Source: Plantago major
Lineage: Eukaryota; Streptophyta; Magnoliopsida; Lamiales; Plantaginaceae
NCBI GenBank assembly: GCA_026545765.1
Contig: CM048840.1
Location: 4,609,265-4,673,264 of the forward strand
Direction of reading: 5' to 3'
Length of the DNA: 64,000 nucleotides
Positions within the stretch are counted from its first letter, which is position 1. The number at the start of each line of letters is the position of its first letter. Below are positions 13,303 to 26,600 of this stretch, piece after piece. A program made the position numbers and the translations under genes. The notes beneath the pieces were generated by a model. The model did no database searches, was not told the origin of the DNA, and saw nothing but the letters and a program-made list of their open reading frames with translations.

Positions 13303-15816
13303 ATGACGAGCTTACAACCAAACTCCATAGCTACAATCTCACAAACTGCAACTCAAACACAATTCCCATCGCAAATTCACAGCATGATGAACCTCAATTT
13401 CATTCACCGGCGGCTAATTTCACGACGAAGCAACCGATTGTTCTGCTCCGCGGCGTTAGACGGTGGCGTCTCGATGGTTCAAGGCGCTTCCAGAGGAATC
13501 GGTCTCGAATTCGTAAGCTTGTTCGCTCGTTTTTTCTGCGTTTCAGAGTTTTGATTGGTTTAATGGTGTGCATTGTGTTGTTTATGAGTATAGGTTAGGC
13601 AATTGTTGGATAATAGCAGCAATGGGCATGTTGTTGCGACGTGCCGTAATCCTGACGGTGCGACGGAGCTACTGGAGTTGAAGGATAGGTTCCGTGATCG
13701 TCTCGATGTTCATCGGCTCGATCTCACTATCGATCGTACTATAGAGGTGTGCTTGTTAACTGGTGATTTGTATGCATTTTGAATTTTCAGCACTATTGAG
13801 GATTTCATTTAGTATTGAACCAAATATGCATAATTCATTCGTTTTGTTATGCAAGTATCATTTGGATTTCATTTGAGACAAACCATAAGGTTCTCATATA
13901 ATCTAGCACTAGGAGTTTAAAATGCAGGATATGTTAGCAGTGAAAACCAGTCTCTGCTAATCATCATTTCTGGTTGGATTTTGTCATATGAAAGTATGGT
14001 TTAGAGTTCAGTTGATACACAAGGTCCAAGTTTATGTTTTTTACTCACAATCGACATACCACATTACTTGATTTTCCTTCACTCGACTTTCCTTGGACTC
14101 ATATATTGCATGATAGAGGTATGTACTTGTTTCCTGGAGATATTTTTATGCATTTTGATAGTATTGAGGGAATCGTTTCATTCTTAAATCCTTCTTTTGT
14201 TTTCTGGTTTCTCGCATGAAGATGAGGGTATATTGGAGTTTAGTTGACGCATAAGGTTTAACTTTGTATGAATTTATCAATAGAAGTTTAAGATGGATGA
14301 TCCTTTAGCATGAAAAGCTAATCTAATGATCATGTGCTTCTACCTAAGATCAACATTACATGTTTTCCTTGCACTCGATTTTCAGGAGACATATTTTGAA
14401 ACACTATGCATAGATGATAGATCTTTGATTTGTTGTCATGTGAAGTTATGGTCTGGAGTCTAGTTGACGCATACGGTTTAACTTCAAATGTAATTCGGAC
14501 TAAAAGTTTAGAACAGAGGATGCTTTAGAAGTGAAAACCAGTCTATGGCTCTATGCTAGTCTAATATGGATGTGCTTTTACTGACAATCGATTACTGTCT
14601 TTACATAATTTTACTTGCTCTCAATTTTCAGGAAACCGCAAAGTCTGTTAACGAAAAATATGGACACCTGAACATGTTAATCAATGCATCTGGCATTCTC
14701 TCAATACCTGATGTTCTGCAGCCAGGTAAATATGTTCTACTATAGTTATTTTCAGGTTCATTCGTTATATATATTCTTTATTCTTATGTTAATGGAAAAG
14801 GTATGAAATTTCAATATCCGTTGTTAAGGTGCTTTATGTCTCGTTCAGTACAGAAACTACCTTGAACAAAGTTCAGAGGTCTTCCTTGCTCCTCACGTAC
14901 GAGATCAATGCTGTCGGACCTATTTTAGTTATCAAGGTAAGATCGATTATCTTCCATTATATTGTATCGTTCCATTAAAGTGGATTGGGTCAATGCAGAG
15001 AAATGCGTGTCTAAAAGTGGTGTTGCTAGTTTCTGTTTTCTTATAGAAATTTCGGTTGGTCACTTATGATCAGTGTTCTTTTGAGTAGATTAGAATGCAA
15101 GAACAATGAAGGGGAGGAGGGCAAATGGTTCAATTGCTTCATATGATTTTCAGTGGATTGTGTATTACTCGTTCGGGGGCTCTGTGGAGCTTGTTGTTTA
15201 TTAAGTGTGTGTGAACCTTGATTTATTTTTTCTCCAAATAGTACATGGATTCAAAAACTTAATTTGATTTTGACAATTCTTTATGGGATGTGGTTTGCAT
15301 GAAAAGCACATGTGGCCTCTACTGAAGGCTGGAGGAGGTACTGGAACTGATAGAGACTTCGCAGTTGTGGCCAATATAAGTGCAAGGGTCGGGTCAATTG
15401 GAGACAATCGCCTAGGAGGGTGGCACTCATACCGGGCTTCCAAGTCTGCAATTAACCAGTGTATGGACTACGAATATTGACTTCTCTATAGATTAAAATT
15501 CCCTAGAAAGATATTGGTAGTGGTAGTAGTGATATTAATGATATTTGTCCCTGTAAAACCTCATATCCTGAATCCCGCAGTGACGAAGACCGTATCAGTG
15601 GAGTTTGCTCAAAAGAAACATCCAATTGTATGCATTTTGTTGCATCCGGGCACGGTGGATACAGACTTGTCCAAACCATTTCAGAGAAATGTTCCAGGTG
15701 ATAAACTCTTCACCAAAGAATTTTCAGTCGCAAAACTACTGAGTGTTATCAATAATGCAAAAAAATCCGATAACGGCAAGTTCTTTGCCTGGGACGGACA
15801 AGAGATCCCTTGGTGA
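13303..15816 (+). CDS. Short-chain dehydrogenase/reductase, C-factor-like, organelle-targeted
   Basis: A predicted NAD(P)-dependent oxidoreductase of the classical SDR family; the substrate is unknown. Six exons (13303-13512, 13594-13746, 14632-14725, 14854-14936, 15307-15460, 15581-15816) join in frame to 309 residues. The cofactor loop is GASRGIG (exon 1), followed by NASG in the NNAG position (exon 3) and the catalytic YRASK in exon 5, with the SDR serine expected in ISARVGS just before it. HPGTVDTDLS follows, the PG motif after the active site. The first ~55 residues are rich in Ser, Arg and Gln with few acidic residues, suggesting a chloroplast or mitochondrial transit peptide; an alternative start is the ATG at 13384. 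The acceptor of exon 5 has a weak pyrimidine tract, but the joined protein HMWPLLKAGGG matches plant homologues. The end KFFAWDGQEIPW is also typical. No defects seen. Confidence 0.88.
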
Positions 15817-16103
15817 AATCAGATAAGTGTTTTGTTCTGTTATATTGTAATGCTAACTCATACTAGCCTGGTGGCCAGCTGAATACTAGGCATCCTGTTC
15901 AAGGCACATCTCACGATCTTGTATTTTTTTCAAATTAAATTTATTGAAATACTGAGAAATGTGTATTACAACTACTATTCTTGGACAACATATAGAATTC
16001 TCTCTAAAATAGAGCTCAATTCAGTCTTATTCAACAGGGTATAACTTGTGCTACATTTCTAGGAAAGACATGATGATATCTTTCTGGCCAGCTTCAAACC
16101 ATC

Positions 16104-16559
16104 TTAGTGCAGCCTGCAAAACAAAGAAATACATTTTAGATATTCATGTATGATACTTTCAAGTCATTTTCACCTACTTAAGTTAGCATTACAAAACATA
16201 GAACGGTTTAGCTCTTACTTGTCACAGTTAGTGTTCAAGGAAACAGGGAAACCGACGTTGATCTTGCACATGGCAGGGATCTTGCCCAAGAGACTGTCCT
16301 GAACACCTGTAAACTTCTTGACACCATCCTTGAGGCACTGGCAGATTGCCTTCTTGTCATTAACAGTCTTCACAGTTTTCGCAAGCGCTTGCAGGTTAGT
16401 GCAGCACGGTCCAGCTGGACTAGGGGCTTTCCCCGTGACGTATGCAATGCAGGCAGCTGCCTTCATGTCAACATTGCCACATGGAGCTGCTGCGTTGCTC
16501 ATCTGAGCAAAGCAGTAGATGATGGAGAGGACAACGAAGGCAGAGAAGATGGTCTTCAT
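16104..16559 (-). CDS. LTP: Non-specific lipid-transfer protein, type I
   Basis: A small secreted protein that binds lipids in a hydrophobic tunnel, with roles in cuticle formation or defence. The precursor has a ~24-residue signal peptide (hydrophobic core AFVVLSIIYCFA). The mature part has the eight-cysteine pattern C-X9-C-X14-CC-X19-C-X-C-X22-C-X13-C, matching type I nsLTPs. TVNDK corresponds to the T-X-X-D-R/K signature and GFPVS to the P-Y-X-I-S site. Exon 1 is 16219-16559. A strong donor (AA/GTAAGAG) lies at the last codons and a strong acceptor gives exon 2 at 16104-16113, so the spliced end reads DKLH. Without splicing the protein ends at DK (stop at 16215-16217). An intron just before the last codons is common in nsLTP1 genes, so splicing is preferred. 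Confidence 0.92.
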
Positions 16560-16660
16560 CGTCGAATGTGAATGTGTTGGGAGCTAAGAGGCAGTGAGCT
16601 TATGCGAGAAGGATGGTTTGCTGGTGTGAGTGTTGATGAAATATGGTAGGGGGTGTTGGG

Positions 16661-16670
16661 TTTATATAGA
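16661..16670 (-). promoter_or_regulatory. TATA box of the lipid-transfer protein gene
   Basis: TCTATATAAA on the minus strand lies about 100 bp upstream of the start codon at 16559, a suitable position for a core promoter with a short leader. Inferred from sequence only. Confidence 0.6.
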
Positions 16671-18029
16671 GAGGGTTGAGGAAGCGTTTGGTGTTGGATT
16701 ATGTGGAGTTTTAGTTTCCCAATAATATCAAAGCCAAGGATAATGATACTGCAGATGTTTTTGGATGAAGGTGTGCCGTGTTAAATGGCTGTGCTGCTGC
16801 TATGGTTCACATTTCGATGATGCATTTGATAGTCTATCGTTGGGTGTAACATTATATAATTAAATTTTAGAAATTATTGTTTCATTATAATTTAATTGAA
16901 CATTTTACATTTAAGATTAAATCGTAGTTAAAGTTTAAAAATATTGACTGTAAAAAGTCAAAATAAGACATTTGATCTGGAATGGATGAGGAAATAATAT
17001 TCAGCCGCTCACATTTGGGATGGAAATTAAAGTTACGATCATTTTTAAGTTGATGTAAGCATCGATGCAAGTATTCCATTATTAACACGAACAACAAAGG
17101 AGAGATATAGCTTTCAAAATTACAGAGTACAAAGTACATGATTACCTTAAACTTCCTCCATTTCAATTAATGTCCATAAATATGCAATAATTAGGAAGAG
17201 TGGTTGATATAGAATTAAAACCTTGAGTTGAGTAAAAATTTAAGTGTTTTCTGAGCTTTATTTCTTGGCCAATTGCAAAATTATCTGCTTGACTCAAATG
17301 GTTATGAAGCATGAGTATTCTCATCACAAGTGCAAATAGAAACTCAAAGCAAGCTTCTTGTTTTTAAAAACTTTGCAGCTGTTTAAGCCCCCTTGCCTCT
17401 GATCCAATGGCCTTGAACAATAAGCTAAAATTGTATAAACACCACAACATCTTGAAGACAAAGGTAGCACCAACTATTTCTCTTATGAATCAAAGGAGCC
17501 ATGGACCAAATGAAACGATTTATGAGGCAAAATATTGCATCACTGACATGTGTATAACTTACTAAAATAACAATCTCCAGGCAGCCCTATGAACAAAAAT
17601 TGTTTAAAAACTGATTCAATATTAGATGCAGATAACATTTTTGTAACGGATCGCGTATTATCCTGGGTGACACTCACACATTTCAAAACTGAGAAGGTAT
17701 TTGCAAACTGGTTTGGGCTGTTTGCAGTGATTCTTTAGGTTTTGCAAACAAAACTCTCAATTTTTTGGGCATGAAAACCTGAAATAGCTGTGTCTTTGGT
17801 TTAGTTATCATTATTTGATTGGGGGAATATGACAAGGGACGGTTTTTACCGAGTAAGAGCAACAATTTTGCTGTGAATTCGCTGCATGTTTTTTTTTTTT
17901 TTTTAACAGCCCAGAAGTTGCTTCATTTCTCATGCTTGTCAATAGACTTAACACTATGGTTATTGAGTGGGGTATTTCTTTTTCCTTGGAAGCAAGATAA
18001 ACCAAGTATCATTATATACATCACATTGT
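16671..18029. other. Intergenic DNA between LTP promoter and TAF1B-like 3' end
   Basis: No supported gene. The open frames here (for example 16885-17166, minus) have no recognisable domain. The part next to 18030 should contain the 3' untranslated region of the minus-strand TAF1B-like gene. Confidence 0.45.
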
Positions 18030-20774
18030 TCATTTTTCTCCATTTCGATTGCGCTCATCCTGACAAATTTTACACAGATTCGGTTTAATTCTCAGCGAGC
18101 TATCCATATGCTTTTCCAGCGATTCCAGTCTTTTCTCAAAACTCAACACTGCCACGTGCATGATCCGGGTCTCGACTTGAGCAACTTTAGCACAAGACCT
18201 AAGTAAGATGTAATAATCAGCATGAACAGCATATATGTATGCCTCTTCTCTTTTTCTTCTATAATGAAGGTAGTGTCTCCTCTTGATGTTAGACCTCGGC
18301 GAGATGTAGCAAAATTTGTTTTCTTCCATTTGCAACTTCATTTGTCTTATTGCCCTGTCTTTATAAGACTCTTCCGTGCAACTGCTCTTATCATTGGCTT
18401 TTCTTGATCGGTTGCCGTTCAAGTCACTGGATTCTGGTTTTGTAGCCTACAATAGATGGGTGTTGAGACTTTAGATATAATGTGACATTCAGTTTTGTAA
18501 CTTTACTTCATAAACTTAAAAAGCATCATCTCTAGAACTTTGAATCACATGATTCTCTAAGTATACCTTGTTCTGCTGATAAAATTCCCATAGCTCTTTC
18601 AGAAGCTTTTGCTCGTCTTCTTCTCCAACTGACGGTTTTGATCCAGAAAAAACTACGTCTTTACAGTATTGGAGATAAGAACTTAGGTCTCTAAAGAAAT
18701 CTGTTGATTAAAGCAAACTTGTTAGCTTTGTCATGTAGTATCTTCTACACTAAAGAGAGAACAAGCTCAAAATAAGGCTTTTAGGAAATAGTACCGTAAG
18801 AATCATCAAGTTCAATATATTTTGCATCTAGTATCCGCAGCAGCTCCCCAACATTCAATTTAGAGCCTGGAGCCTCTGATGCAGTACCATGAGGTTCTGA
18901 GTTCTCCAAAGGCAATTTTTCATCAACACGAGCCTTCCTATAGCATTGAGGCTCTGTATCTCCATATTCTTCCTTCTGGGGAGATGAATTGAGATCAGAC
19001 AAGCTCGATTCCCAGAAACCATAACCATTAATTTCAAACAGAATTCTAATTGCCACAATCAATATTGCCATGACATGAGCACAAGTAGGAATCCTAAAGT
19101 TCTTAGCTGAGAGATGCAGCTCCGGTAGCAAAAACCACTAAAAAATATGGCAAGCCTTGGGCAGTATTTCCTCGGTAGGAAGACCCAACTGCCTGCAGTA
19201 GCGCGAAGCAATAGCATAAAAGTTCACTGGAGGCAATTCGAGACCTATTATTCGAGCAATCTTAGCAGCCTTTGCCTCCAACTGCTGTGTTGAAATGACC
19301 TGGGATGGTTTAAACATGATAGCTGAGTTTATAGGACATGCCCCGGACCTTTGTCCAAGATGCTTGTCCACTTCACCAAAAGCAGCCAAATAAGGTAGCT
19401 TCCCTTGAAGAGCCCACTTCACAATGTCAGTTGGCAGAACTGGCTCCTTAGCCAAATGGCAAGCTAGGAAAGCGATGGCTAAAGAACACGATACATGTAT
19501 CTTACTGGCGAGGGATCTAAACCATACCATCACTAAACGCTTCTTATACAGATTAACCGGATCTCCGTGATAATTATCATTCAGATCGAATTCCTCATCT
19601 TGTCCTACGTTGACATGTGAAATGCATAGTTAGTTACAACAGTCATCACAGGCTCACATCATACATTCAGTTCCTGTTTTATATATGATTAAGTGTAACA
19701 AATTGGCTTTTAAGTGAATCTGGGGCGTGTTCGCAAAATGTGATGAAGAGTAGAGATTTGAAGCAGTATTAATTTGTTGATAATCACCTAACTAGTTGCT
19801 TCAAACAATCATCAGATTATATTATAAGCTTGAGATGATCAGAATCAGGTTTTGCAAATACAATTTTGAAGATTCTGCTACAGATCAGTTATACATCCGT
19901 TTTCAAAATCTGTTGCAAAATGCACTTAGTACAGCACTACTTATGAGTTAGCATAGACATGTTTCCAGCTTAAAATATCACTACACAGTGATCATAATAT
20001 AAGTTCTCAGCATACTTTTCAAATACTCTTCACTTTCGAAAATCACTACTTGTGAGTTAGCATAGACACATTTGACTTTGAGCAATTTTCGACGTCTACT
20101 TTGACAATAAAATAGTCAAAGTTAACTTGCTAAGTCAAATGTCACATTTGTTTTGGGACGGAGGAAATAACGACGTTATGTTATGTAAGCTCAAGATAAC
20201 CAAACAGACAGTAATTTTGCTGAGATCGACTACCTGATTGATGTTGAGTCTCAGAGAAAAGAGCAGTATCGTCAGCCCAATCATCAGCCGTAACACCAGT
20301 GGAAGCCAAAAACCTCAACCAGATAGGACCAAATAGGCCAACAATAACAGGACTAACATTAAACTTTTGAACGAGAGCTTCACATTGCAGCTGAATCATA
20401 GCATGCATCCCAGACAAGTATCTCTCCCTAATCGAAACGGAATAATCCTCGGCCGTGAACCTTCTTCGGCCCGAGCCAAAATCCATGGGGTGAGTAGGCT
20501 GAAATAGATGATCATTGGTTTAGATCTGAGAGATTGGTTCTACAGCAATGAGAGGTGAATGATGACCATAATCTTCATCGTCTTCTTTGTGATCGTCGAT
20601 TGGGGCGGTAACTTTCTGCTTCTGAGATTGGGAGTAGGTGGAGTTGAAGTTTTCATCAATATCCACACATCCGATGGCTTCTTCTGATTGAGCAGTACAG
20701 GTGCAGACGTGGTATCCATTGTTTATAGTGAAGCAATTGCTTTCTCCACAACTGGAACATTTACTTGGTGCCAT
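18030..20774 (-). pseudogene. MEE12: TAF1B/RRN7-like RNA polymerase I factor (MEE12) with two in-frame stop codons
   Basis: A homologue of TAF1B/Rrn7, the TFIIB-related factor that helps recruit RNA polymerase I to ribosomal DNA promoters. Coding blocks on the minus strand are 20774-20234, 19604-18795, 18700-18567 and 18446-18030; joined they total 634 codons in one frame. The N-terminus has a zinc ribbon (KCSSCGE and CTCTAQ), followed by the conserved RRN7 core (RERYLSGMHAMIQLQCEAL; later DLSSYLQYCKDVVF) and a charged C-terminus. Two stops interrupt this frame: TAA at 20520-20522 and TAG at 19138-19140. Similarity to the family continues on both sides of each. A 45-base intron could remove the first stop, but that is unusually short for a plant, and no intron is apparent around the second. 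It is either a recent pseudogene or carries sequence errors. Confidence 0.75.
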
Positions 20775-20961
20775 TCAAATTAAATACTGGAGTATTGTAT
20801 TGTATACTATAATAAACAAGGATAGATTTCAGAGGGAAACGATCGATGTATAACTGTATATATACACGTACGTGAGGTTTAGGGTTTAAGCGGAAGAGAA
20901 TTCATATAAAATATGGTGGAATTTTGGACTCTCCAAAACGGACATGACTTTTATAAGGCTT

Positions 20962-23199
20962 TCAACTCGGTTCCTTCTCAACCTTCCGTTGATCCATGGC
21001 ACCTCTAACATCTCTTACATTATCCCACATATCCACGGACGAGTATGTATTAGCCAGAAGTGCATAAGACGCTGAACCATTACCATCCAGCAGGCGGAAA
21101 AGCTCATCCGCTGCCCTTTCTGCTAATTTCACATTTGCATGAATCCTGCACGAACTTAACAAAACCTCCCAAACAATTGGTTCATCTTTGTATTGCATCT
21201 GTTCTATGATCTCTTGAAGTTTATCAAACCGACCAGCACGACCCAACATATCAACTACACAAGTGTAGTGCTCACTAAGTGGCGCTATTTCATATTCCTG
21301 CTGCATTGACTCGAATAATCTTAATCCTGTATCAACCAATCCAGAATGACTGCAAGCAGTTAAAACGGCAACAAATGTTATGCAGTCTGGTTTTACTTTG
21401 GATTGGATCATGTCTTTGAACAAATTAACTGCAGCATCTCCTCGCCCATTTCGAGCATAAGAATGTAGCATTTGAGTCCATATAACCGTGCTTTTACAAG
21501 GCATCATGTCAAAGACCAATCTAGAGTAATCAGCATCACCACACTTACAATACATATCAATTCGAGCAGTTCCGACATAAGTATCGATACCATATCCATT
21601 TTTAAGTATTAAAGCATGTACTTGGCCCCTTGAGATGCAGACGGTAATGAAGAACAAGAACCTAATACTGTAGCATAAGAATATTCAGTAGGATAGATAC
21701 CATTACGTAACATCTGTTGAAGGAGCGCATATGCTTCTGCATCCAGTGAATTAAGTGATAAACCGGCTAGCATTGAATTGCAACAGACTACATCATATTG
21801 GGGCATGTTGTTGAAGATATACTTTGCAGCTTCTATTTTCCCGCATTTGGCATACATGCCAATTAGCCCACTGGAAACATATAGATCAGAATCGAATCCA
21901 GCCCTTAATAATGCAGCATGAATTTGCTTTCCACCCTCCAAAAGTGACATTCCAGCACAAGAGCTTAACATTATAGCGAAAGTGGTTCGATCAAGTTGCA
22001 AGTTTCTGAATTGCATTTCCCTGAAAAGCATCACTGCCTCCCGATGGAACTCGTTCTGTGAACAGCCTGAGATTATAGCATTCCACGAGGTTAAACCCGG
22101 AGAAGCCATACTATTAAATATTTGAAGTCCCATTTCCACATCCCCACTTTTCATGCAGGCAGCAAGCAAATTGACACAAGTGACTTCATTAGGCTTAAAT
22201 CCACTACTCTTCATTCTTTCCATGCATTCTATTGCCTTCTCCTTATTGTACATCTTGTCGTATCCAGCTATCATAATGTTCCACGAAACTATGCTGATCT
22301 CCAACATGCTATCAAATAACATTTCTGCAGAATACATATCTCTATGTTTTGCATACATATCTAGCAATGAATTGTTTACATGCAAGTCTATATGAAGTCC
22401 TAGTTTAACAACAACTCCATGTATCTGCTTCTCAACGAATTCTTCCACCGCACATTTGGAGCAAGCACCTAGTACGCTCGATACAGATATACAATCAACG
22501 ATCTTTTCACTATGCATTAACCTAAACATGCCAAACGCATCATCAAAACGGCCAGCTTCCACCAATCCCTCCATCATAGTAGTAACCGACACCTCATTAC
22601 ACTCCGGAAAGTCCTCAAAAACCATGAATGCATCCACAACAGAGTCACACTTCATATACATACCCAACAAAGCATTTCCCACGTATATATTCCGATCAAG
22701 CCAGTCTTAACCGCAGTGACATGGCAGTCCCTGCCGCACCCCAGTTCACGTAAACCCCCCGAAGCACTCAAAACACTCGCCAATGTAAACCGGGTCGGCA
22801 CGAAACCGCAAATCTTCACAGAATAATAACACTCCAAGGCCTTGTCTTTGAAACCATTCTTTGCAAAAGCACTAATGATTAAGTTCCAAGAAACCGCAGT
22901 TCTCTCGGGCATTTTATCGAAAACCTTGTGCGCGTTGTTCAGGTCATTTAACTTGCAGTAAGAGCCAATAATGGAGTCGTAAAAGAAACTGTTTCTTGCA
23001 GGCATTTGATCGAACAGGTGGCGGGCAGCTTCTGTGTGGCCGTATTTTGAGTAGAGGTCTATGACTATGAGGCGGTTTAGTAAGAAGATGTCGGAGATTT
23101 GGTTGGTGCGAAATATGTGAGCTTGGATGAGTTTTCCAGGTTTTATGGCTTTCTGATCTATGCAGGTTTTGCTGTTTGCATTTCAACAAGTTCAATCAT
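20962..23199 (-). pseudogene. PLS/E-class pentatricopeptide-repeat protein (At4g20770 type), frameshifted
   Basis: PPR proteins of this class bind organellar transcripts. The repeats (for example VSWNLIISAFAKNGFKDKAL and VTCVNLLAACMKSGDVEMGL) and the E-type region SEHYTCVVDMLGRAGRFDKL are clear. From memory, the order resembles Arabidopsis At4g20770. The gene is intronless but lies in several frames: one from about 23160 to 22697, a second from there to about 21630, and a third to 20962. Each change fits one missing base (near 23160, 22696 and 21630), and TGLIGIYTWEM replaces the expected run into VGNALLGMY. The only suitable ATG (23199) is in the frame before the first shift. The protein stops at EKEPS where E-motif proteins usually go on. 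TAF1B-like lies 187 bp downstream on the same strand. Confidence 0.82.
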
Positions 23200-23625
23200 G
23201 AACCCATAATCATGTTCATGCTAAACCGGGTTTATGCTAACCTTTGTAGCCCACGGGTTTAAAAATGAATTGAAATAAAATTAATGAGTTTTCGATTTTT
23301 CATTGGTATTGGTATCCGTCACAATCAACTAATCCAATTGAATACGCTTTTTGAAGCCATTTCACAAGAATGTTTTTACATCCATGCGCCGACCGGCATA
23401 TCGTTTAAATGAACTCAAACTCCTTGCCAATTGAGCCAATAATGATTGATAATTAATGAGTTTTCCGACAAGCTAGAATTCCAGTTTTATTTGACTTCAA
23501 GTTTTAGAAGAATTCCAAAATAGTGAAGTACAAATATTTCCGAGAAATTCAAATTGACCCATTTGATTAGTGAAACTTACTCCTTATCTTCTTGTTAGAG
23601 TACATCACAGAGCGTAAGCAGCAGC
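23200..23625. promoter_or_regulatory. Shared upstream region between PPR pseudogene and TWINKY
   Basis: A 426-bp gap separates the divergent starts of the PPR gene (minus) and TWINKY (plus). Promoter elements for both should lie here. No distinct motif was identified. Confidence 0.4.
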
Positions 23626-26600
23626 ATGGATAATCACATCACGCGCCTCCGTGCGCCACCGTCACTTTTCACTCCGAGCAGCTGGTCAAATTTACTATCT
23701 CTCAACCACCCCACTAGTTTCCCACTCTCACCAAAACCCATTTCAAGAATTTCCCTGCACAAGTCACTCTACATCTCTTCCAAGACAGCAGGTAATTTCA
23801 CAAACTCAAACTCATTCCATGCTGTTTTCTTTCTTTTAATCAATTCCCTCTTTGTTCAGAAGAAGAGAGGACTGACAATTTCGCTAAGCTAAAGCTAAAG
23901 ATTGAAACTTTGGGAGTCAATTCTGATTCTTGCTCACCTGGTTCGTATGATCTCATGTATTGCCCCATGGTATGTATCTATGCCGATAATGTGTTTGATT
24001 TAATGTCATTGTTACTATGCCAGTATGTGTTCTCCACAGGTTTTCGATTTTGAATTATGTTTAGTTGATTTCAAGCTGCAACTTACGAAAAAGATGATTA
24101 GGGTGTACAAATGTATACAGAAAAAGTCTATCTTGTTTGGATTTTGATTGAATGGCAATGTTATTATGCCTTCTTCGTAGATTACAGTTTCGTATTTGAG
24201 ATGGTTTAGCTAAAATTTTCGATATACTGCTTAGGATATAGAAATGCCTACTCAGAAATGAGAATCCCAATTTGTTTATAATTTGATTAAATGCACTCTT
24301 CTGTCATCTATGCGTAGATTAAAGTTTCATTTTTCAGATATGTTTCGGCTGGTTAATGTTGGGTTTTACTAAAACATATTTCAATTTTCGAATGCTATAC
24401 AGAAAAATGTCTTGTTAGATTTGAATACTGAAGTACATAAAAAAGAAACGTTTCAAGGTGCTCGGTTGAGTTGGGAATAAAATGGAAATTTTTATCCATG
24501 CTCTTATGGCTTTTATCTACTGCGCATTCTAATTAAACGTTTCCATGATTCTTTGAACTAGTGTAAAGGTGGGCAACAAGTCCAGAGGTGTCTGTCTTTT
24601 CACATAAATCAAAACTGGTACGCACCTTCTGATTCCCTGCTGCATTTAGTATTTTTGTTATTTGTGGACGTACACTGATTCTAGTTTACCAGGACCTATG
24701 CTATCTGGAGGTGCTTTAACGAAGAATGTGGTTGGGCAGGGCAGGTGGCTTGACATATGGTTTAGATTCTTTTCCCTCTTCTATGTTCTTCTCAACCGTA
24801 TCCCTTTCTCCGAATGATAACTTTTTCATTGCAGGTCTTTGCAGATGCCAGAAAAGTTTATCCTGGTACCAGTGTGCCTAGGACAAGCAGCCCCTCTCGG
24901 TTATTGACGGAGGAGGGTCTGAGGCTACAAGCACTTGATGACCAGGTACCACAAAACAGCAATATTTTCTCACTAGCATAAAGGGATTATAATTCAATCT
25001 ATTCTTTAGGTTTCTGCAGTTTTTTCTGATAGAATTGACTTTTTAGTTAATTTAGTGGAATTTTTGTACATTTATGTATTAGTAATTATTTGGGATTTGG
25101 TGGTCTAGTTTTGTTGTGTACCCAACTAAGAAGAACTGACATTGAGGCACCCATAATGTAAAAGTTTGAAAATAGTAAGTTTAGCCTTGTTGTGGAAAGA
25201 AAAAGGCAACTGTACTTGTCTAATTGTCTTGCCGGGATGAAGGGCCTGTTATTATCTTGGAACTCAGTGTAAATCCTATGTATGACTGGGAAGTTGTTGA
25301 ACTTGTGGAACTCTTATTAAGGTTTTGTTGTCTTCTAAACAAGTAGTATTCATGTTCTGAAATTTCCAGATACTTGCATACTTTGCTGAAAGGATGATAT
25401 CAAAGGAAACTCTTGAGAGAAATCATGTAATGCAAGTTGCTGGTGATAAGGTAAGACACGATTGTTATAGGAGATAAAAGTATAGACTTGTGTTTAGCAA
25501 CTATAATTCAGTTGAAGAATTGCTTGCAGTATCACAATTTATTTCACAATGAAAACCTTGGAGTCATGTTGCTAGTTTCCACCACAAAACTTGCAACATG
25601 TTTACTAAATCTACCAATAATCCATGGGAGTAAAGTCATTATATTGCTTAAACATTTGTACTTTTCTTCAATAAATGATGTAGGAATTTTCTACAATGTC
25701 AAGATCTTTTTGCAACTCAATTTGTATATTGATATGCAATGGTGTAGCTATATTAAATGTATGGTAAAGTTACTTAATTGCATGTCTTGATAATTTACTG
25801 TTTAATTTGGCCTGCACACCAATTTTCCATTTTGCATTTCTCTAATGCAGAAGATCATCGCCTTTACTTACAGACGTAATGGAGAGCTTGTGGGATGCAA
25901 GTATCGGACAATTGAGAAAAGGAGGTTTTGGCAGGTATTTTTTTATGCATTATGAAAAATAATGTAAATTTAGGACAAAACCTCTAATGTGGGGAAAAAG
26001 ATCCAGGCATAGTGATACCTTTCAATCTTTTGTTTTAATTTTCAGGAAAGGAATACAGAGATAATGTTGTATGGACTTGATGACATTGCCAGCACGGATG
26101 AGATCATAATTGTAATAAATTATAATATAATGCCATCTACTAGAGAAAATGCTTCACCCGTTGTGTGCCTGATTCTTTTTGTATGGCTTGCTGTGTGATC
26201 ATAGGTTGAAGGCGAATTGGATAAGCTGTCGTTTGAAGAAGCTGGTTATGTTAATTGCGTTAGTGTTCCTAGTGGTGCTCCACAAACCGTTTCTGTCAAA
26301 GATCTACCATCTGTAGACAAGGTTCTATCCCTTATCTTTAATGTAGAGTCTGTGCGAAGGTTAACTTCTTCATTATACATTTTGCTTATCAAGCGAAAAA
26401 TTCGGAAGGTGTGTGCCGAATCTGTTTGTGCTTTTCAAAGCAATAATGGCCTTTTGTTTTTTGAAATTCTGCACTGAGATATTCAAAAGAACGTAGCGTT
26501 TCTGAAGATACAAGGGTATTCTTTGCATTAGAAATGACATAGGATTTGGTGCATGTTGTAAATAACACATAGCTTGATGCTATTATCCAGAAATTCTTGG

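Noticed and set aside
16885..17166. 93-residue minus-strand frame
   Set aside because: AT-rich, low-similarity sequence with no motif; no evidence of a gene.
20499..20543. 45-base intron removing the first stop of the TAF1B-like gene
   Set aside because: Borders GT-AG are present but the length is below usual plant introns, and reading through keeps frame with a single stop; kept only as an alternative.
22122..22710. Plus-strand frames across the PPR gene
   Set aside because: Antisense shadows of the PPR coding strand.
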